The notes under the pieces were generated by a model, which had not been told where the DNA came from, ran no database searches, and saw only the letters and a list, made by a program, of their open reading frames with translations. Shown in pieces: positions 55,341-63,230 of a stretch of 64,000 nucleotides of DNA. The stretch spans positions 178,852-242,851 of the forward strand of contig PGZL01000001.1 of NCBI GenBank assembly GCA_002840095.1. The letters are read 5' to 3'. Every line of letters begins with the position of its first letter. The stretch's first letter is position 1. The DNA is from Gammaproteobacteria bacterium HGW-Gammaproteobacteria-1 (GTDB taxonomy: Bacteria > Pseudomonadota > Gammaproteobacteria > Thiohalomonadales > Thiohalomonadaceae). A program made the position numbers and the translations under genes.

Positions 55341-56099
55341 ATGATGAAGGATTACCTGTCTCATATAAGGGCCAGTTTCCGGGATAAGCGGTTGGTCCTC
55401 GCTGGTATTGCGGCCGTGCTGGCGGTCTACGCCATTCTGTATCTGGTTAACGGCTATGCCTCCAATCCCATGTGGATGCTCTGGTGGTTTGCTGCCGGCC
55501 AATTTGGCGCCAGTAGCATCGCCTATATGCTAATTAAGCTCGAAAAGCCACTGGAGCAACGAGCCCATTCTACGGACGGGCTCATGTGGCAGGTGCAGGT
55601 AAACGACATGACCGTAGGCGAAATATCCGATGCCGACTACGCCTCTATTCAACGAACCGTCTACTTTAGTCCGCATGTGTATTGGACTCAGCTCGTAAAG
55701 ATCGTCAATGTTGGGTTGCGAGTCGCCGACTATCTGTATATGGCGATTCCGCTGGGCGTGTTCTGGGCAGGACTGGGGTGTTTCGTCTTCGCGCCGGACC
55801 TCTTTGCGGAGGTGCTGTCCGCAATCCAGACAATAACCCCCACCCAGGTGGTGGAGGCAACTCCCCTGCTGCTGAACATCCTGGGCCTAGTAACGGTTGT
55901 GGTTGTCGCAATACACTTCGTCATCGGGCGACGTTTCGGTTTCGTGAACCAGTTTGATCGCGCTTGTGGCTACATGGTTCGTCGCGCCGTGGGGTGCGTT
56001 GCGGAAGGAGACGTGTCGCTGTTCCGGTTTACGCAGGGTGCTGTGGTGACGCCTGGCGTTCTTGTAGGCGTTCGCGGGAAACGAGGAAGAAGTTTTTGA
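55341..56099 (+). CDS. Polytopic membrane protein, 252 aa
   Basis: Linker CTGGAGAAGAC (type A variant), ATG 55341 or 55344. At least four membrane segments (LVLAGIAAVLAVYAILYLV, MWMLWWFAAGQFGASSIAYML, YLYMAIPLGVFWAGLGCFVFAP, LLLNILGLVTVVVVAIHFVIG). No transporter motif is recognised. The second largest protein of the array. Confidence 0.7.
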   Translation: MMKDYLSHIRASFRDKRLVLAGIAAVLAVYAILYLVNGYASNPMWMLWWFAAGQFGASSIAYMLIKLEKPLEQRAHSTDGLMWQVQVNDMTVGEISDADYASIQRTVYFSPHVYWTQLVKIVNVGLRVADYLYMAIPLGVFWAGLGCFVFAPDLFAEVLSAIQTITPTQVVEATPLLLNILGLVTVVVVAIHFVIGRRFGFVNQFDRACGYMVRRAVGCVAEGDVSLFRFTQGAVVTPGVLVGVRGKRGRSF

Positions 56100-56275
56100 C
56101 GAAACGAAAGAAGGCAGCCGACCCCACGGCCGCAGAACGAAAGCAGCGGGAACGCGACCGCAAGGCCGAACTCGGCCTGGTGCGGCGCGACGTGTGGGCG
56201 CACCCGGACGACTGGCCGCAGATCCGGGAGCTGGAACAGGCATTGATGGCTGGGCGAGAGCGAAGCGGAAAGTGA
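56096..56275 (+). CDS. Small charged protein, 59 aa
   Basis: TTG 56096 overlaps the previous stop, with GGAAACGAGGAAGAAG (a type B and C mixture) inside the end of the upstream gene. Product is very charged (TKRKKAADPTAAERKQRERDRKAELGLVRR) with a C-terminal helix. The rare start lowers certainty. Confidence 0.5.
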   Translation: MTKRKKAADPTAAERKQRERDRKAELGLVRRDVWAHPDDWPQIRELEQALMAGRERSGK

Positions 56276-56334
56276 TTGCGGGCGTGACCGGTCACGGCTA
56301 TAATTAGGAACATCTTGAGGATTCGGAGAAGGTC

Positions 56335-56547
56335 ATGGCCGACAGCGACGTGCAGGGCATTGAAATAGAATATCTGCGGTACATGGCGAACGAATTCATC
56401 TCGCTGTTTCGCGGCGAGGGTGAAACGCGCAACGCCAAATTGCAGGATGCGCTGCGCCGCGCCCATTCGCTCACCAATGGTGTGGAGCAATTGGCGGGAG
56501 CCATGAAGCGCGCCGCGCCCCATTTGTACGCAGAGCGGACAGGCTAA
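56335..56547 (+). CDS. Hypothetical helical protein, 70 aa
   Basis: ATG 56335 after GGAGAAGGTC. Helical (IEIEYLRYMANEFISLFRGEG, LQDALRRAHSLTNGVEQLAGAMKRA). The GGCTATAATTAGGA stretch at 56296-56309 contains TATAAT and may be an internal promoter. Confidence 0.6.
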   Translation: MADSDVQGIEIEYLRYMANEFISLFRGEGETRNAKLQDALRRAHSLTNGVEQLAGAMKRAAPHLYAERTG

Positions 56548-56565
56548 AGCGAGGATATCAAGCCG

Positions 56566-56799
56566 ATGGCCACGTTGCATGAATGCCTGAAGGAATTGCC
56601 GTCAGATATGACGCTGGTCAACCTGGTGGCGGCAAGAGACCGTGTGAGGACGGCGGGGGAATGGCTGGAGTCCGTGCCGGACGAGGATGGCTACGAGGTG
56701 CGTCGGCGGATGGAGCGCAAGAGCGTCCATACCCACGATAAGCACGAGCGGGTTTCTATCGGCTGGATTGGCGGCCGGAACCTGATGAACCAGGTATAG
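56566..56799 (+). CDS. Hypothetical protein, 77 aa
   Basis: ATG 56566. Helical N-terminal half, then a basic, histidine-containing SVHTHDKHERVSIGWIGG. No family recognised. Confidence 0.6.
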   Translation: MATLHECLKELPSDMTLVNLVAARDRVRTAGEWLESVPDEDGYEVRRRMERKSVHTHDKHERVSIGWIGGRNLMNQV

Positions 56800-56820
56800 G
56801 AGAAGAAGAGGCGAAGCGAT

Positions 56821-57444
56821 ATGAAAACGGTGGTTTCTCTGGAGCAATGGCGGAGACGGGACAATCTTGTGAAGCAAGCTGTTACTGCGGGCTGGAATGT
56901 GAAGCCGGGCGACTTGGCGGACCTAGATGATCCGGTAGCGTTTTACCTCTCTGAGCCGCTTCAGACGCAGTTCAAGGCTATCAGCATGTTTCGGTTCAGC
57001 GATCTGGCGGATTTTGTTAAAAATGGCACAGACCGGTTTGCGACGCGACAGGAGATTTCCGACTCAACGGCCGCCATAACGACCGAGGTACTGGATGCTG
57101 ATCATCCGGTCGAGCCGGATAACCTTCGCTATCTGATGTTCGCGCACTTCATCAACTACTCCGCCACGAAGACGGCGAAGATTGTGGTGGATAGCCGAGA
57201 GCCGTACCGGCATATAGGTGCCGTTGTTTATAGGAATCCGAATAGAACGGACGGCGTAACACTAACAGTGAGGCCCATCGCGCTCTCGAACAGTGAGTCG
57301 TCCTTGGAGCCAGGAGTGGTGGCAATGGCCGTTTTGCAGACGATGCTGCAGGATTATGACAATCATCCCGAATATTTTGTTGGTGTCGATCTCGACGAGG
57401 TCTTCGCAAAACTAATGTCCCCGTATCCCGAAGTGCTTCGATAA
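56821..57444 (+). CDS. Hypothetical protein, 207 aa
   Basis: ATG 56821 after TAGGAGAAGAAGAGGC. Alpha/beta protein with VVSLEQWRRRDNLVKQAVTAGWNVKPGDLADL and TAKIVVDSREPYRHIGAVVYRNPNRTDGVTLTVRPIAL, C-terminal helix VVAMAVLQTMLQDY. One of the longer array genes. No family recognised. Confidence 0.68.
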   Translation: MKTVVSLEQWRRRDNLVKQAVTAGWNVKPGDLADLDDPVAFYLSEPLQTQFKAISMFRFSDLADFVKNGTDRFATRQEISDSTAAITTEVLDADHPVEPDNLRYLMFAHFINYSATKTAKIVVDSREPYRHIGAVVYRNPNRTDGVTLTVRPIALSNSESSLEPGVVAMAVLQTMLQDYDNHPEYFVGVDLDEVFAKLMSPYPEVLR

Positions 57445-57479
57445 ACGATATGACCTCGCAAGCGATTGGAGAAGATGTC

Positions 57480-57809
57480 ATGGCCGAAAATGCCGACGCC
57501 ATAGAGTTGTTTGAGCGCTTCCTTACAAGAGCCATAACCGGCCAAGTCTCAATGACATGCCGCAAGCGACTAGCAAGGGGCGAAACCATGACCGTCCAGT
57601 GTGGCAAAGACAAGGTAACCATCAATATCGATGGCGATCGAGCGCTCCTTAGGAGAGGTTCGCAAATAGTTCTTGAAAGGCCCTTCGTCCCTTGGGGTGA
57701 GGCGGATGATGATTATGAGGCGATGGTCGAGAGCTTCGGAGAAGATGGTAGTGTCTCGGAGGAATGGTGCCAACGAGCTTCGACCAACTTTCATTGCCGA
57801 TTTGAGTAG
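57480..57809 (+). CDS. Hypothetical protein, 109 aa
   Basis: Type A linker at 57466 fixes ATG 57480. Helix (AIELFERFLTRAITGQ) then beta strands (ETMTVQCGKDKVTINIDGDRALLRRGSQIVLER) and an acidic, cysteine-containing tail. No family recognised. Confidence 0.63.
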   Translation: MAENADAIELFERFLTRAITGQVSMTCRKRLARGETMTVQCGKDKVTINIDGDRALLRRGSQIVLERPFVPWGEADDDYEAMVESFGEDGSVSEEWCQRASTNFHCRFE

Positions 57810-57833
57810 ATAGGAAACCGAGGCGATAAGGAC

Positions 57834-58025
57834 ATGGCGATTTACACCCGTACAATACAGTCCGATGGAAGCATTGACTTCTACGGGATGCGGTTTTCGT
57901 TCCTCGCTGGCCCGCAGTTCGCGGGCCTGCGATGCAGCCTCCAGTATGTGAATGAAGGCCAGTTCCTCGGGTTTGACGTAGAGGTTGATGGCCGGTTCGT
58001 CGGCTTTGCGACTCGACGCGGGTAA
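57834..58025 (+). CDS. Hypothetical beta-rich protein, 63 aa
   Basis: ATAGGAAACCGAGG linker at 57811, ATG 57834. YTRTIQSDGSIDFYGMRFSFLAGPQFAGLRCSLQYVNEGQFLGFDVEVDGRFVGFA suggests a small beta barrel. The 55 bases after its stop contain the fossil fragment of the 47357 gene. Confidence 0.6.
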   Translation: MAIYTRTIQSDGSIDFYGMRFSFLAGPQFAGLRCSLQYVNEGQFLGFDVEVDGRFVGFATRRG

Positions 58026-58026
58026 G

Positions 58027-58052
58027 TTGATGGCCCCGGCATCACCGGGAAT
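58027..58052 (+). pseudogene. Fossil fragment of the gene at 47357
   Basis: 24 of 26 bases match 47385-47410. In the parent frame both differences are synonymous third positions (GGT/GGC and ACG/ACC), so this is a remnant of a diverged coding copy left between two array genes. Confidence 0.6.
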
Positions 58053-58080
58053 TAAGAAATCGGAGAGAAGGAGACGGACG

Positions 58081-58320
58081 ATGCAGGAGCCGACTATCGA
58101 ACAGGTGCAAGCGCTGAACGGTCGCATCGTCGCCATGCTGAGCCCTGAAGAACTTTCGGTATTTCGGTTCTACTGTGAAAACGGCCGGAAGTATGGTGTG
58201 GCCATCTCAGTGATTAGCGACGTGGACCCAGCTGAACTGGCGATTGCGAGCCGCCAGCAGGCCGATGAACTACTGCACCGGAGTAACGGCAAGATCACCG
58301 TCGAAGTGCGGCAGGGCTGA
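58081..58320 (+). CDS. Hypothetical protein, 79 aa
   Basis: ATG 58081 after GAGAAGGAGACGG. Helical with ALNGRIVAMLSPEELSVFRFYCENGRKYGVAISVISDVDPAELAIASRQQADELLHR. The stop runs into ATAGGAA of the next linker. No family recognised. Confidence 0.6.
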   Translation: MQEPTIEQVQALNGRIVAMLSPEELSVFRFYCENGRKYGVAISVISDVDPAELAIASRQQADELLHRSNGKITVEVRQG

Positions 58321-58348
58321 TAGGAACATAAGAAAGGGAGGCCGACAA

Positions 58349-58597
58349 ATGTTGAACCTGGCGATACGCAAACCATTTTGGAAGCGTGACACGGCAGAGA
58401 TCAGCGAGGATGAATATGCGAAGCTCGCTATATTTATCGACCATTTTCCCGAATGGGAAGCGCTTTACAGGGCGCATATTGCCTCGCGCCCGGTGACATA
58501 CCGTAGTCTCGGGGGTTTATCTCGCGCCATAGAACTTACCTTGCCTTCGGATGGGCCGGACGGTCAGAGTATGTTCGACATTGTTATTGCGGAGTGA
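58349..58597 (+). CDS. Hypothetical protein, 82 aa
   Basis: ATG 58349 after AAAGGGAGGCCG. ISEDEYAKLAIFIDHFPEWEALYRAHIASRPVTYRSLGGLSRAIELTL is mainly helical. No family recognised. The stop runs into TTGGAGACG, a type A variant. Confidence 0.6.
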   Translation: MLNLAIRKPFWKRDTAEISEDEYAKLAIFIDHFPEWEALYRAHIASRPVTYRSLGGLSRAIELTLPSDGPDGQSMFDIVIAE

Positions 58598-58609
58598 TTG
58601 GAGACGAGC

Positions 58610-58828
58610 ATGCCGAACACGTTGACGGAATTGCGCGACACGTATGCAGGCCCGTGGCCGCGAGCACTGATTTCTGTGGCGAGCGTGGTGATTGGCGGTC
58701 ACTTGATTGCCCACGTTTTCTTTGACGCGCCGCTGTGGAGTGTGCGCGGGTTGTTGGGTCCGTCGCTGGTGGGACTCGGAGTGGTGGGCCTGGCGTTCTG
58801 GTTGAAACGCCGGTATCCGGGGAAGTAG
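58610..58828 (+). CDS. Two-pass membrane protein, 72 aa
   Basis: TTGGAGACGAGC linker, ATG 58610. Membrane segments LISVASVVIGGHLIAHVFF and LLGPSLVGLGVVGLAFWL with a basic end. No family recognised. Confidence 0.62.
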   Translation: MPNTLTELRDTYAGPWPRALISVASVVIGGHLIAHVFFDAPLWSVRGLLGPSLVGLGVVGLAFWLKRRYPGK

Positions 58829-58844
58829 GAAACCGGGGATTGAC

Positions 58845-59024
58845 ATGGACAGGCGATTAGCGAAATTCGGGGTGCAGGTTTTGGTCCTGGCGGCAGTGCT
58901 GGCCGGCGGGGCCGTCTTGGGTTCTTACGACGTAAAAAAAGATATCCGTAAGTGCATCCATACCGACCAAACGATCGATGGATCTGGCGCCCTTGGATGC
59001 GTCAAACGCCTGAGTTCTGAGTGA
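58845..59024 (+). CDS. Small exported or anchored protein, 59 aa
   Basis: Linker AGGAAACCGGGG at 58827 and ATG 58845. Signal-like N-terminus (VQVLVLAAVLAGGAVLGSY) and a short mature part with two cysteines (IRKCIHTDQTIDGSGALGCVKRL), probably a disulfide hairpin in the periplasm. Confidence 0.6.
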   Translation: MDRRLAKFGVQVLVLAAVLAGGAVLGSYDVKKDIRKCIHTDQTIDGSGALGCVKRLSSE

Positions 59025-59037
59025 TAGGAAACGAACA

Positions 59038-59601
59038 ATGGATAGTGCCCTCATCACAATCACCCAAGGATCCAAGCATGGAAACGTGGCGATCTGGTCG
59101 CTCGCTGATGGGAGGCCGAGCGGGCTCGGTAGGGAAATCTGCGAGTCGCTCCGAGATGTCGTTCTGTACCCTGTCTTCACCGGCTCCAACCTGCGCCATA
59201 TTCGCGATCTGTTGCCCGATTACCGGTTTGTAGTGGAAGGTGAACTGCCGCTGGTGCTGATCCACCGATTGATGGCGCTTCGAGATCGCGAGTTTACTCA
59301 GCCGTACCAGCACAGAGGTGAAGAACGTAACTTTTCGTTCAACCCGGCTATTGGGAACCTCCGTGTATATGCTGGCGAGGCCGTAGAACGGGCGAATGCG
59401 GATGTGCTCTATCGGATCGCGTTTCGAGAGACAGAGCTTGCGCCCCTAGGCGGTCCGGCAAAGCGAGCGGCTCACCGTGGTCCCGGGACTGTGTTGGTGC
59501 CGTCCCGTCCATGGATCACGATCCAGTGGTCGGGAGGCCCCGTCGAGTTCGAGGGGTGGCCCGAGGAGTGGCTGGACAACCCGGCATCGAAAGACGAGTA
59601 A
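59038..59601 (+). CDS. Hypothetical protein, 187 aa
   Basis: ATAGGAAACGAAC, then ATG 59038. Soluble alpha/beta protein with ALITITQGSKHGNVAIWSLADGRPSGLGREICESLRDVVLYPVFTGSNLRHIRDLLPDY and a Trp-rich C-terminus (ITIQWSGGPVEFEGWPEEWLD). No family recognised. Confidence 0.68.
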   Translation: MDSALITITQGSKHGNVAIWSLADGRPSGLGREICESLRDVVLYPVFTGSNLRHIRDLLPDYRFVVEGELPLVLIHRLMALRDREFTQPYQHRGEERNFSFNPAIGNLRVYAGEAVERANADVLYRIAFRETELAPLGGPAKRAAHRGPGTVLVPSRPWITIQWSGGPVEFEGWPEEWLDNPASKDE

Positions 59602-59636
59602 TGCCGGACCCCAGTGGGAAACCGGGGAGCGTGACT

Positions 59637-59810
59637 ATGGGGCTTGAATCGTATGCGGTGAACGGTGACCACTTTGAGGCAGAAGACCTCGGGGGCCCAG
59701 CAGGTCTCGCGTTCCCGTGCTGCGTCTGTGTCCATCGGCACGGGACAGACAAGGAGGAGCCCTGTCGCTCATGTGGGCACAATGCGTGTGCGGCAGCGGA
59801 CGAAGACTGA
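59637..59810 (+). CDS. Small Cys-rich protein, 57 aa
   Basis: The type B linker at 59617 favours ATG 59637 over ATG 59601, which overlaps the upstream stop. FPCCVCVHRHGTDKEEPCRSCGHNAC has six cysteines and two histidines, so it probably binds one or two zinc ions. Confidence 0.62.
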   Translation: MGLESYAVNGDHFEAEDLGGPAGLAFPCCVCVHRHGTDKEEPCRSCGHNACAAADED

Positions 59811-59824
59811 GATTGGAGAAGATC

Positions 59825-59992
59825 GTGAGCATATCTACCGTCGCCGCAAAGCAAGTCTACAGGGGCGCGACCGGTGAGGTCCGCGTGATGGCTGTGGTGG
59901 AAGGTTACGTTATGGCGCGGCACAAGGGGTGTATGCCCTTCCTGAAGAAGGTGCCTGAGTTTCGCGAGAAGTTTCCCGAACGGGTCAAGTAG
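59825..59992 (+). CDS. Small basic protein, 55 aa
   Basis: TTGGAGAAGATC, GTG 59825. VAAKQVYRGATGEVRVMAVVEGYVMARHKGCMPFLKKVPEF has a beta-then-helix pattern and strong positive charge. No family recognised. Confidence 0.6.
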   Translation: MSISTVAAKQVYRGATGEVRVMAVVEGYVMARHKGCMPFLKKVPEFREKFPERVK

Positions 59993-60002
59993 AGCAAGGA
60001 AA

Positions 60003-60401
60003 ATGGTCACCATGGGCGAGCCGGCGGACGCGTTTTTTGCGGGAAGACTGTTTGTTCCAGGGGAGCAGAACGGTTACCGCTTCTTTCTTTGGGGAAGCAT
60101 CACCATTCCCGATGGCAAGGGGTATTCTGGTGAGATTCGTTTCTCTCACACGGTAGCCGAGCCGGCCGATGGTGCGTTCTTGTGTAGGCTGGAGTCTGGC
60201 TGGATCTTCGTGGTTGGCGTGCGACGGAACAGTCCGTTCCGAAACGCCTTCACCGATGATTCGGCGCAGGCCGATGCAAATGCGGCGGCTATGCATCGGC
60301 TTGGCGTTCCAATCCTCACCCTTCAGGAGGCGCAGGAGAAAGCTAAAGCCGATGGGATTCCATTGTATTCCGTTACGGCGGAAGAACGGAAATCGCGCTG
60401 A
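60003..60401 (+). CDS. Hypothetical protein, 132 aa
   Basis: AGCAAGGAAA before ATG 60003; ATG 60012 is an alternative. Beta-rich centre (YRFFLWGSITIPDGKGYSGEIRFSHTVAEPADGAFLCRLESGWIFVVGVRR) and a C-terminal helix. No family recognised. Confidence 0.62.
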   Translation: MVTMGEPADAFFAGRLFVPGEQNGYRFFLWGSITIPDGKGYSGEIRFSHTVAEPADGAFLCRLESGWIFVVGVRRNSPFRNAFTDDSAQADANAAAMHRLGVPILTLQEAQEKAKADGIPLYSVTAEERKSR

Positions 60402-60443
60402 AGCCGGCGCACGGTACGTCGCCGACAGGGGTATAGTGTTGTG

Positions 60444-60881
60444 ATGATGACGAAAGACTGGCTCACCGCCATGATGGCGATGCTGGATGAATCGCCCGAA
60501 CTGAAGGCGAAGATCCAGGAGCGCACTCGACTGGTGAATCACTTTCGCAAGCTCGCCAGTGCACACGAGAAATACGACTGCTTCCTGACCCAATACGGCG
60601 GGTCAGCCCTGCGGAGGAAGCGGACGGATGAGCGGGAGTATTCGGAGGGCGATGTTCTAAGGAGCATGGGTGTCACGCTCTGCCTCCATGATCGGTGGGG
60701 AGTATGGGTCACCGTCTGCTGGGATGCACTGGCGCAGGAAGGCGAGAGCGCCTTCCATATCGCCGCCGTCCAGTTGAGGCTCATTGGTGAAGGCAAGCCA
60801 TTTACGACCTATTATCGCGGCACGCCGTACACGTTTGAAGACCGGCGGAACGGTCAACGTAATGGCGTACGGTTCGCGTAA
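60444..60881 (+). CDS. Hypothetical protein, 145 aa
   Basis: ATG 60444 (GTG three bases earlier, ATG three later). GGGGTATAGTGT just upstream contains a TATAGT hexamer and may be a promoter. Helical first half, then beta strands (SMGVTLCLHDRWGVWVTVCWDALAQ). The end overlaps an upstream start option of the next gene. No family recognised. Confidence 0.62.
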   Translation: MMTKDWLTAMMAMLDESPELKAKIQERTRLVNHFRKLASAHEKYDCFLTQYGGSALRRKRTDEREYSEGDVLRSMGVTLCLHDRWGVWVTVCWDALAQEGESAFHIAAVQLRLIGEGKPFTTYYRGTPYTFEDRRNGQRNGVRFA

Positions 60882-60966
60882 AGAGCAGGTTCGCAGAAAT
60901 CAGGGCGCGAGGAAGCGCCTGTGGGTGGGCCTGGCAAAGACGGATTGGAGAAGAGGAGAAGGGGCG

Positions 60967-61197
60967 GTGGCCACTTACCAGATCAACGATTACTACGAAG
61001 TAACTGTGCGGCAGGAGGGGACGGTGGGGCCGCGGACATATCGCTGTACGGGCGATATCTATCGTAAGGATACGGGCGTGCGTGTTGATAGGGTCCACGG
61101 CGAGGGGGCGGTACGTACCGCTGCCGACCGTCGAGCGCTGGCCGCGGCCAGCGCGTGGGCCGCTCATACAGGCGCACCCAAAGACTGGAAGAAATAG
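60967..61197 (+). CDS. Hypothetical protein, 76 aa
   Basis: The type A linker at 60945 favours GTG 60967; ATG 60862 would give 111 aa but places the linker within the gene. ATYQINDYYEVTVRQEGTVGPRTYRCTGDIYRKDTGVRVDRVHGEG is beta-rich, followed by an Ala-rich helix. No family recognised. Confidence 0.6.
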   Translation: MATYQINDYYEVTVRQEGTVGPRTYRCTGDIYRKDTGVRVDRVHGEGAVRTAADRRALAAASAWAAHTGAPKDWKK

Positions 61198-61203
61198 CAC
61201 CCT

Positions 61204-61485
61204 ATGTCCGCCGCCACAACACCATCGTTCACCCCTGTTCGGCCTTACAAGGACGGTCGTCCAGACTTTTGTCTGCGTTGCAGGATGATCGCGACTGGGG
61301 CGCGGGCCACCGAGAAAAAGCTGGGCAACGGAGCAGGGTCAGGTTTCTGGGGCATCAAAGAAACGCGCCGATGCCCGATTTGTGGGGCGACGGATGTGCG
61401 CTGGTACCCGAAGATTCGAGGGGAGCATTCCGCCGGCGCCGCGCTTGCTCTCTACGCACAGATGACGCGCTCTGTGGCGCGTTAG
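61204..61485 (+). CDS. Zinc-ribbon protein, 93 aa
   Basis: ATG 61204. DFCLRCRMIATG and RRCPICGATDVRWYP give two C-x2-C pairs 35 residues apart, a zinc ribbon. C-terminal helix with basic residues. No family recognised. Confidence 0.65.
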   Translation: MSAATTPSFTPVRPYKDGRPDFCLRCRMIATGARATEKKLGNGAGSGFWGIKETRRCPICGATDVRWYPKIRGEHSAGAALALYAQMTRSVAR

Positions 61486-61515
61486 AGAGCATTGGAGAAG
61501 ATGGAGATCAACGTG

Positions 61516-61896
61516 ATGTGGAAGCAACTGTTTAAGCATGGTGCGGCGAGCATCCTTCGCTGGCGCGACGTTATGCCGCAATTCTTCACGATAGGCGTGT
61601 TGTGGAGCGCCTATCTCATGGCCACCCTCCTGATCGAGGGTCCTGTTGACCCGCGTCTCGCGGCTTTCGTGCCGATGTTGTTTTGGCCGACAGTCGTTGG
61701 CTCCGGTGTCAGCTTTGTGGTGGCAAGCATCAAGTCGGCACTCCCTGCGGCAATCGCCTGGATCGCGGTAGTGCCACTGTTCCTGCTGGATCTGGGCGTA
61801 GCCGCAAAGATTGCCTTGGCGCTCGCCAATATTGGTGTCGTGTTGCATGCCATAGGCTTTACCTTTCATGGCGGCCGACGGGCGGGCGCGCACTGA
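61516..61896 (+). CDS. Polytopic membrane protein, 126 aa
   Basis: The type A linker at 61492 is directly joined to ATG 61501, leaving no spacing, so ATG 61516, with GGAG nine bases before it, is preferred. Membrane segments FTIGVLWSAYLMATLLI, FVPMLFWPTVVGSGVSFVVA, ALPAAIAWIAVVPLFLLDLGV and IALALANIGVVLHAIGF. No family recognised. Confidence 0.65.
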   Translation: MWKQLFKHGAASILRWRDVMPQFFTIGVLWSAYLMATLLIEGPVDPRLAAFVPMLFWPTVVGSGVSFVVASIKSALPAAIAWIAVVPLFLLDLGVAAKIALALANIGVVLHAIGFTFHGGRRAGAH

Positions 61897-61979
61897 GTTA
61901 GTTCGACAAGCAATGGATAACGATAGGAGGCAATTGTGGGGCTCAAAGATCGCAAGGGAAACGAGGGCGGGAGTTCGAG

Positions 61980-62336
61980 ATGGCCGAAGAAGTGAGTCTT
62001 TTTAACGCGGCAGTGTTCCCACCGAGCGGGGAAGGCAAGTCGTTCCTGGAGTCGCATTTGCGGTTGAAGGGAGTGTCAGTCGTGGCTGGCCCAGTTCACA
62101 CGGACGGCCCAGAAGACTTCGCGGCAGCGGAGCGCGCTGCGCATGACCTCGATGCCACGTTGCCAAATCTGCACGACACGGTTCTTGATGTCACTGGGCA
62201 ATCATTGTCGGATGCTGAGCTGAAGGCATTGCTGGCCAAGCTGCCGAAAGAGATCGTGGAGCAGGTCCGAAAGTGGGGCCTCGCAGATACAGATGTCCGG
62301 GAGCAGATCGGCGCCTGGTTGCGGTCCAACGGCTGA
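61980..62336 (+). CDS. Hypothetical protein, 118 aa
   Basis: ATG 61980. Soluble, with DFAAAERAAHDLDATLPNLHDTVLDVTGQSLSDAELKALLAKLPKEIVEQVRKWG; mainly helical. The 83-base gap before it holds a 19-codon ORF (GTG 61936) after GATAGGAGGC, of doubtful reality. Confidence 0.62.
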   Translation: MAEEVSLFNAAVFPPSGEGKSFLESHLRLKGVSVVAGPVHTDGPEDFAAAERAAHDLDATLPNLHDTVLDVTGQSLSDAELKALLAKLPKEIVEQVRKWGLADTDVREQIGAWLRSNG

Positions 62337-62351
62337 TCGAGGAAACCGCAG

Positions 62352-62714
62352 ATGAGTAATGCCCCCCTAAAGGCGCGACTGGAAGATGGGACGATTCTCT
62401 ATGGGGAATATGATGGCTCTGGGGACGTGTGCTACCGGAACCTCTATCGCTCGCGAGCAGACGCGAACGCGCACTGGCGGAACCATCCTGATTTGCCTCA
62501 GCCAGTGAAAGAAATCCCTGCCGAAATCGGCATTGAGTATGGCGACGGTTTGACAATCGTCCTGGCGACTGTGTGCCCCGAAACACTTCAAATTGTGTCA
62601 GGCAGGAACGCAGAGTATTGGCCCGAGCGACCTTCCGAGGCGCCGTTGCCGCCCTGCAAAGAACACGGCTTGCCGAATTGGTATTTTGACAACGGCGAAC
62701 TAGAAGAAGACTGA
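62352..62714 (+). CDS. Hypothetical protein, 120 aa
   Basis: Type B linker GAGGAAACCGCAG, ATG 62352. ARLEDGTILYGEYDGSGDVCYRNLYRSRADANAHWR and a proline-rich C-terminal EAPLPPCKEHGLPNWYFDNG. No family recognised. The stop runs into a type A linker. Confidence 0.63.
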   Translation: MSNAPLKARLEDGTILYGEYDGSGDVCYRNLYRSRADANAHWRNHPDLPQPVKEIPAEIGIEYGDGLTIVLATVCPETLQIVSGRNAEYWPERPSEAPLPPCKEHGLPNWYFDNGELEED

Positions 62715-62734
62715 TTGGAGAAGAGGGGTGAACG

Positions 62735-62938
62735 ATGATCATCAAGGTGGAAGATGGAGCGGTTGAGGTAATCAACGGGTACCGACGGCTGGAGGCGAGC
62801 CTGCAAGTATTTGGAAAGGTGCTCGCAACCAATGCCCACGGAAAGCAATACGTCGTCACCCGTGAGGAGGGCCGTCTGGTAGCTCGTGAGGCGGGTCCTA
62901 TCGAACACTCCGGTGTTATCGGGCGGACTTGCCACTGA
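62735..62938 (+). CDS. Hypothetical beta-rich protein, 67 aa
   Basis: Type A linker at 62715, ATG 62735. MIIKVEDGAVEVINGYRRLEASLQVFGKVLATNAHGKQYVVTREEGRLVAREAG is an alternation of strands, probably a small barrel or SH3-like fold. The next linker (type B) starts two bases after the stop. Confidence 0.62.
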   Translation: MIIKVEDGAVEVINGYRRLEASLQVFGKVLATNAHGKQYVVTREEGRLVAREAGPIEHSGVIGRTCH

Positions 62939-62970
62939 GCGGAAACCGGAACTACAAGAGGAGAGAGGGA

Positions 62971-63204
62971 ATGCGAAAGCTGGTGTTGATTTACGTGATC
63001 GCGCTTTTGACGCCGTGGCTGTTTATAGCTCTCGGCAACGTGGGCTACAACCTTTCCCAACTCGTGTTTGGCGCTCGTGTCGCGTGGCACTTCTGGCCTG
63101 ACGTGATTTGGCAAGTAACAGAGGTGTGGGCAGGAATGCTCTTGGTGCTGATGATTGCGGCGGTTCTCAACCAACGGTGCAGCGCCGGACGAACCTGCGC
63201 CTGA
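62971..63204 (+). CDS. Two-pass membrane protein, 77 aa
   Basis: ATG 62971 after GAGGAGAGAGGG. Membrane segments LVLIYVIALLTPWLFIALG and VWAGMLLVLMIAAVLN. The stop runs into TTGGAAACCG, a type A/B hybrid linker. Confidence 0.62.
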   Translation: MRKLVLIYVIALLTPWLFIALGNVGYNLSQLVFGARVAWHFWPDVIWQVTEVWAGMLLVLMIAAVLNQRCSAGRTCA

Positions 63205-63230
63205 TTGGAAACCGAAAAAGGGAGAGTCTT

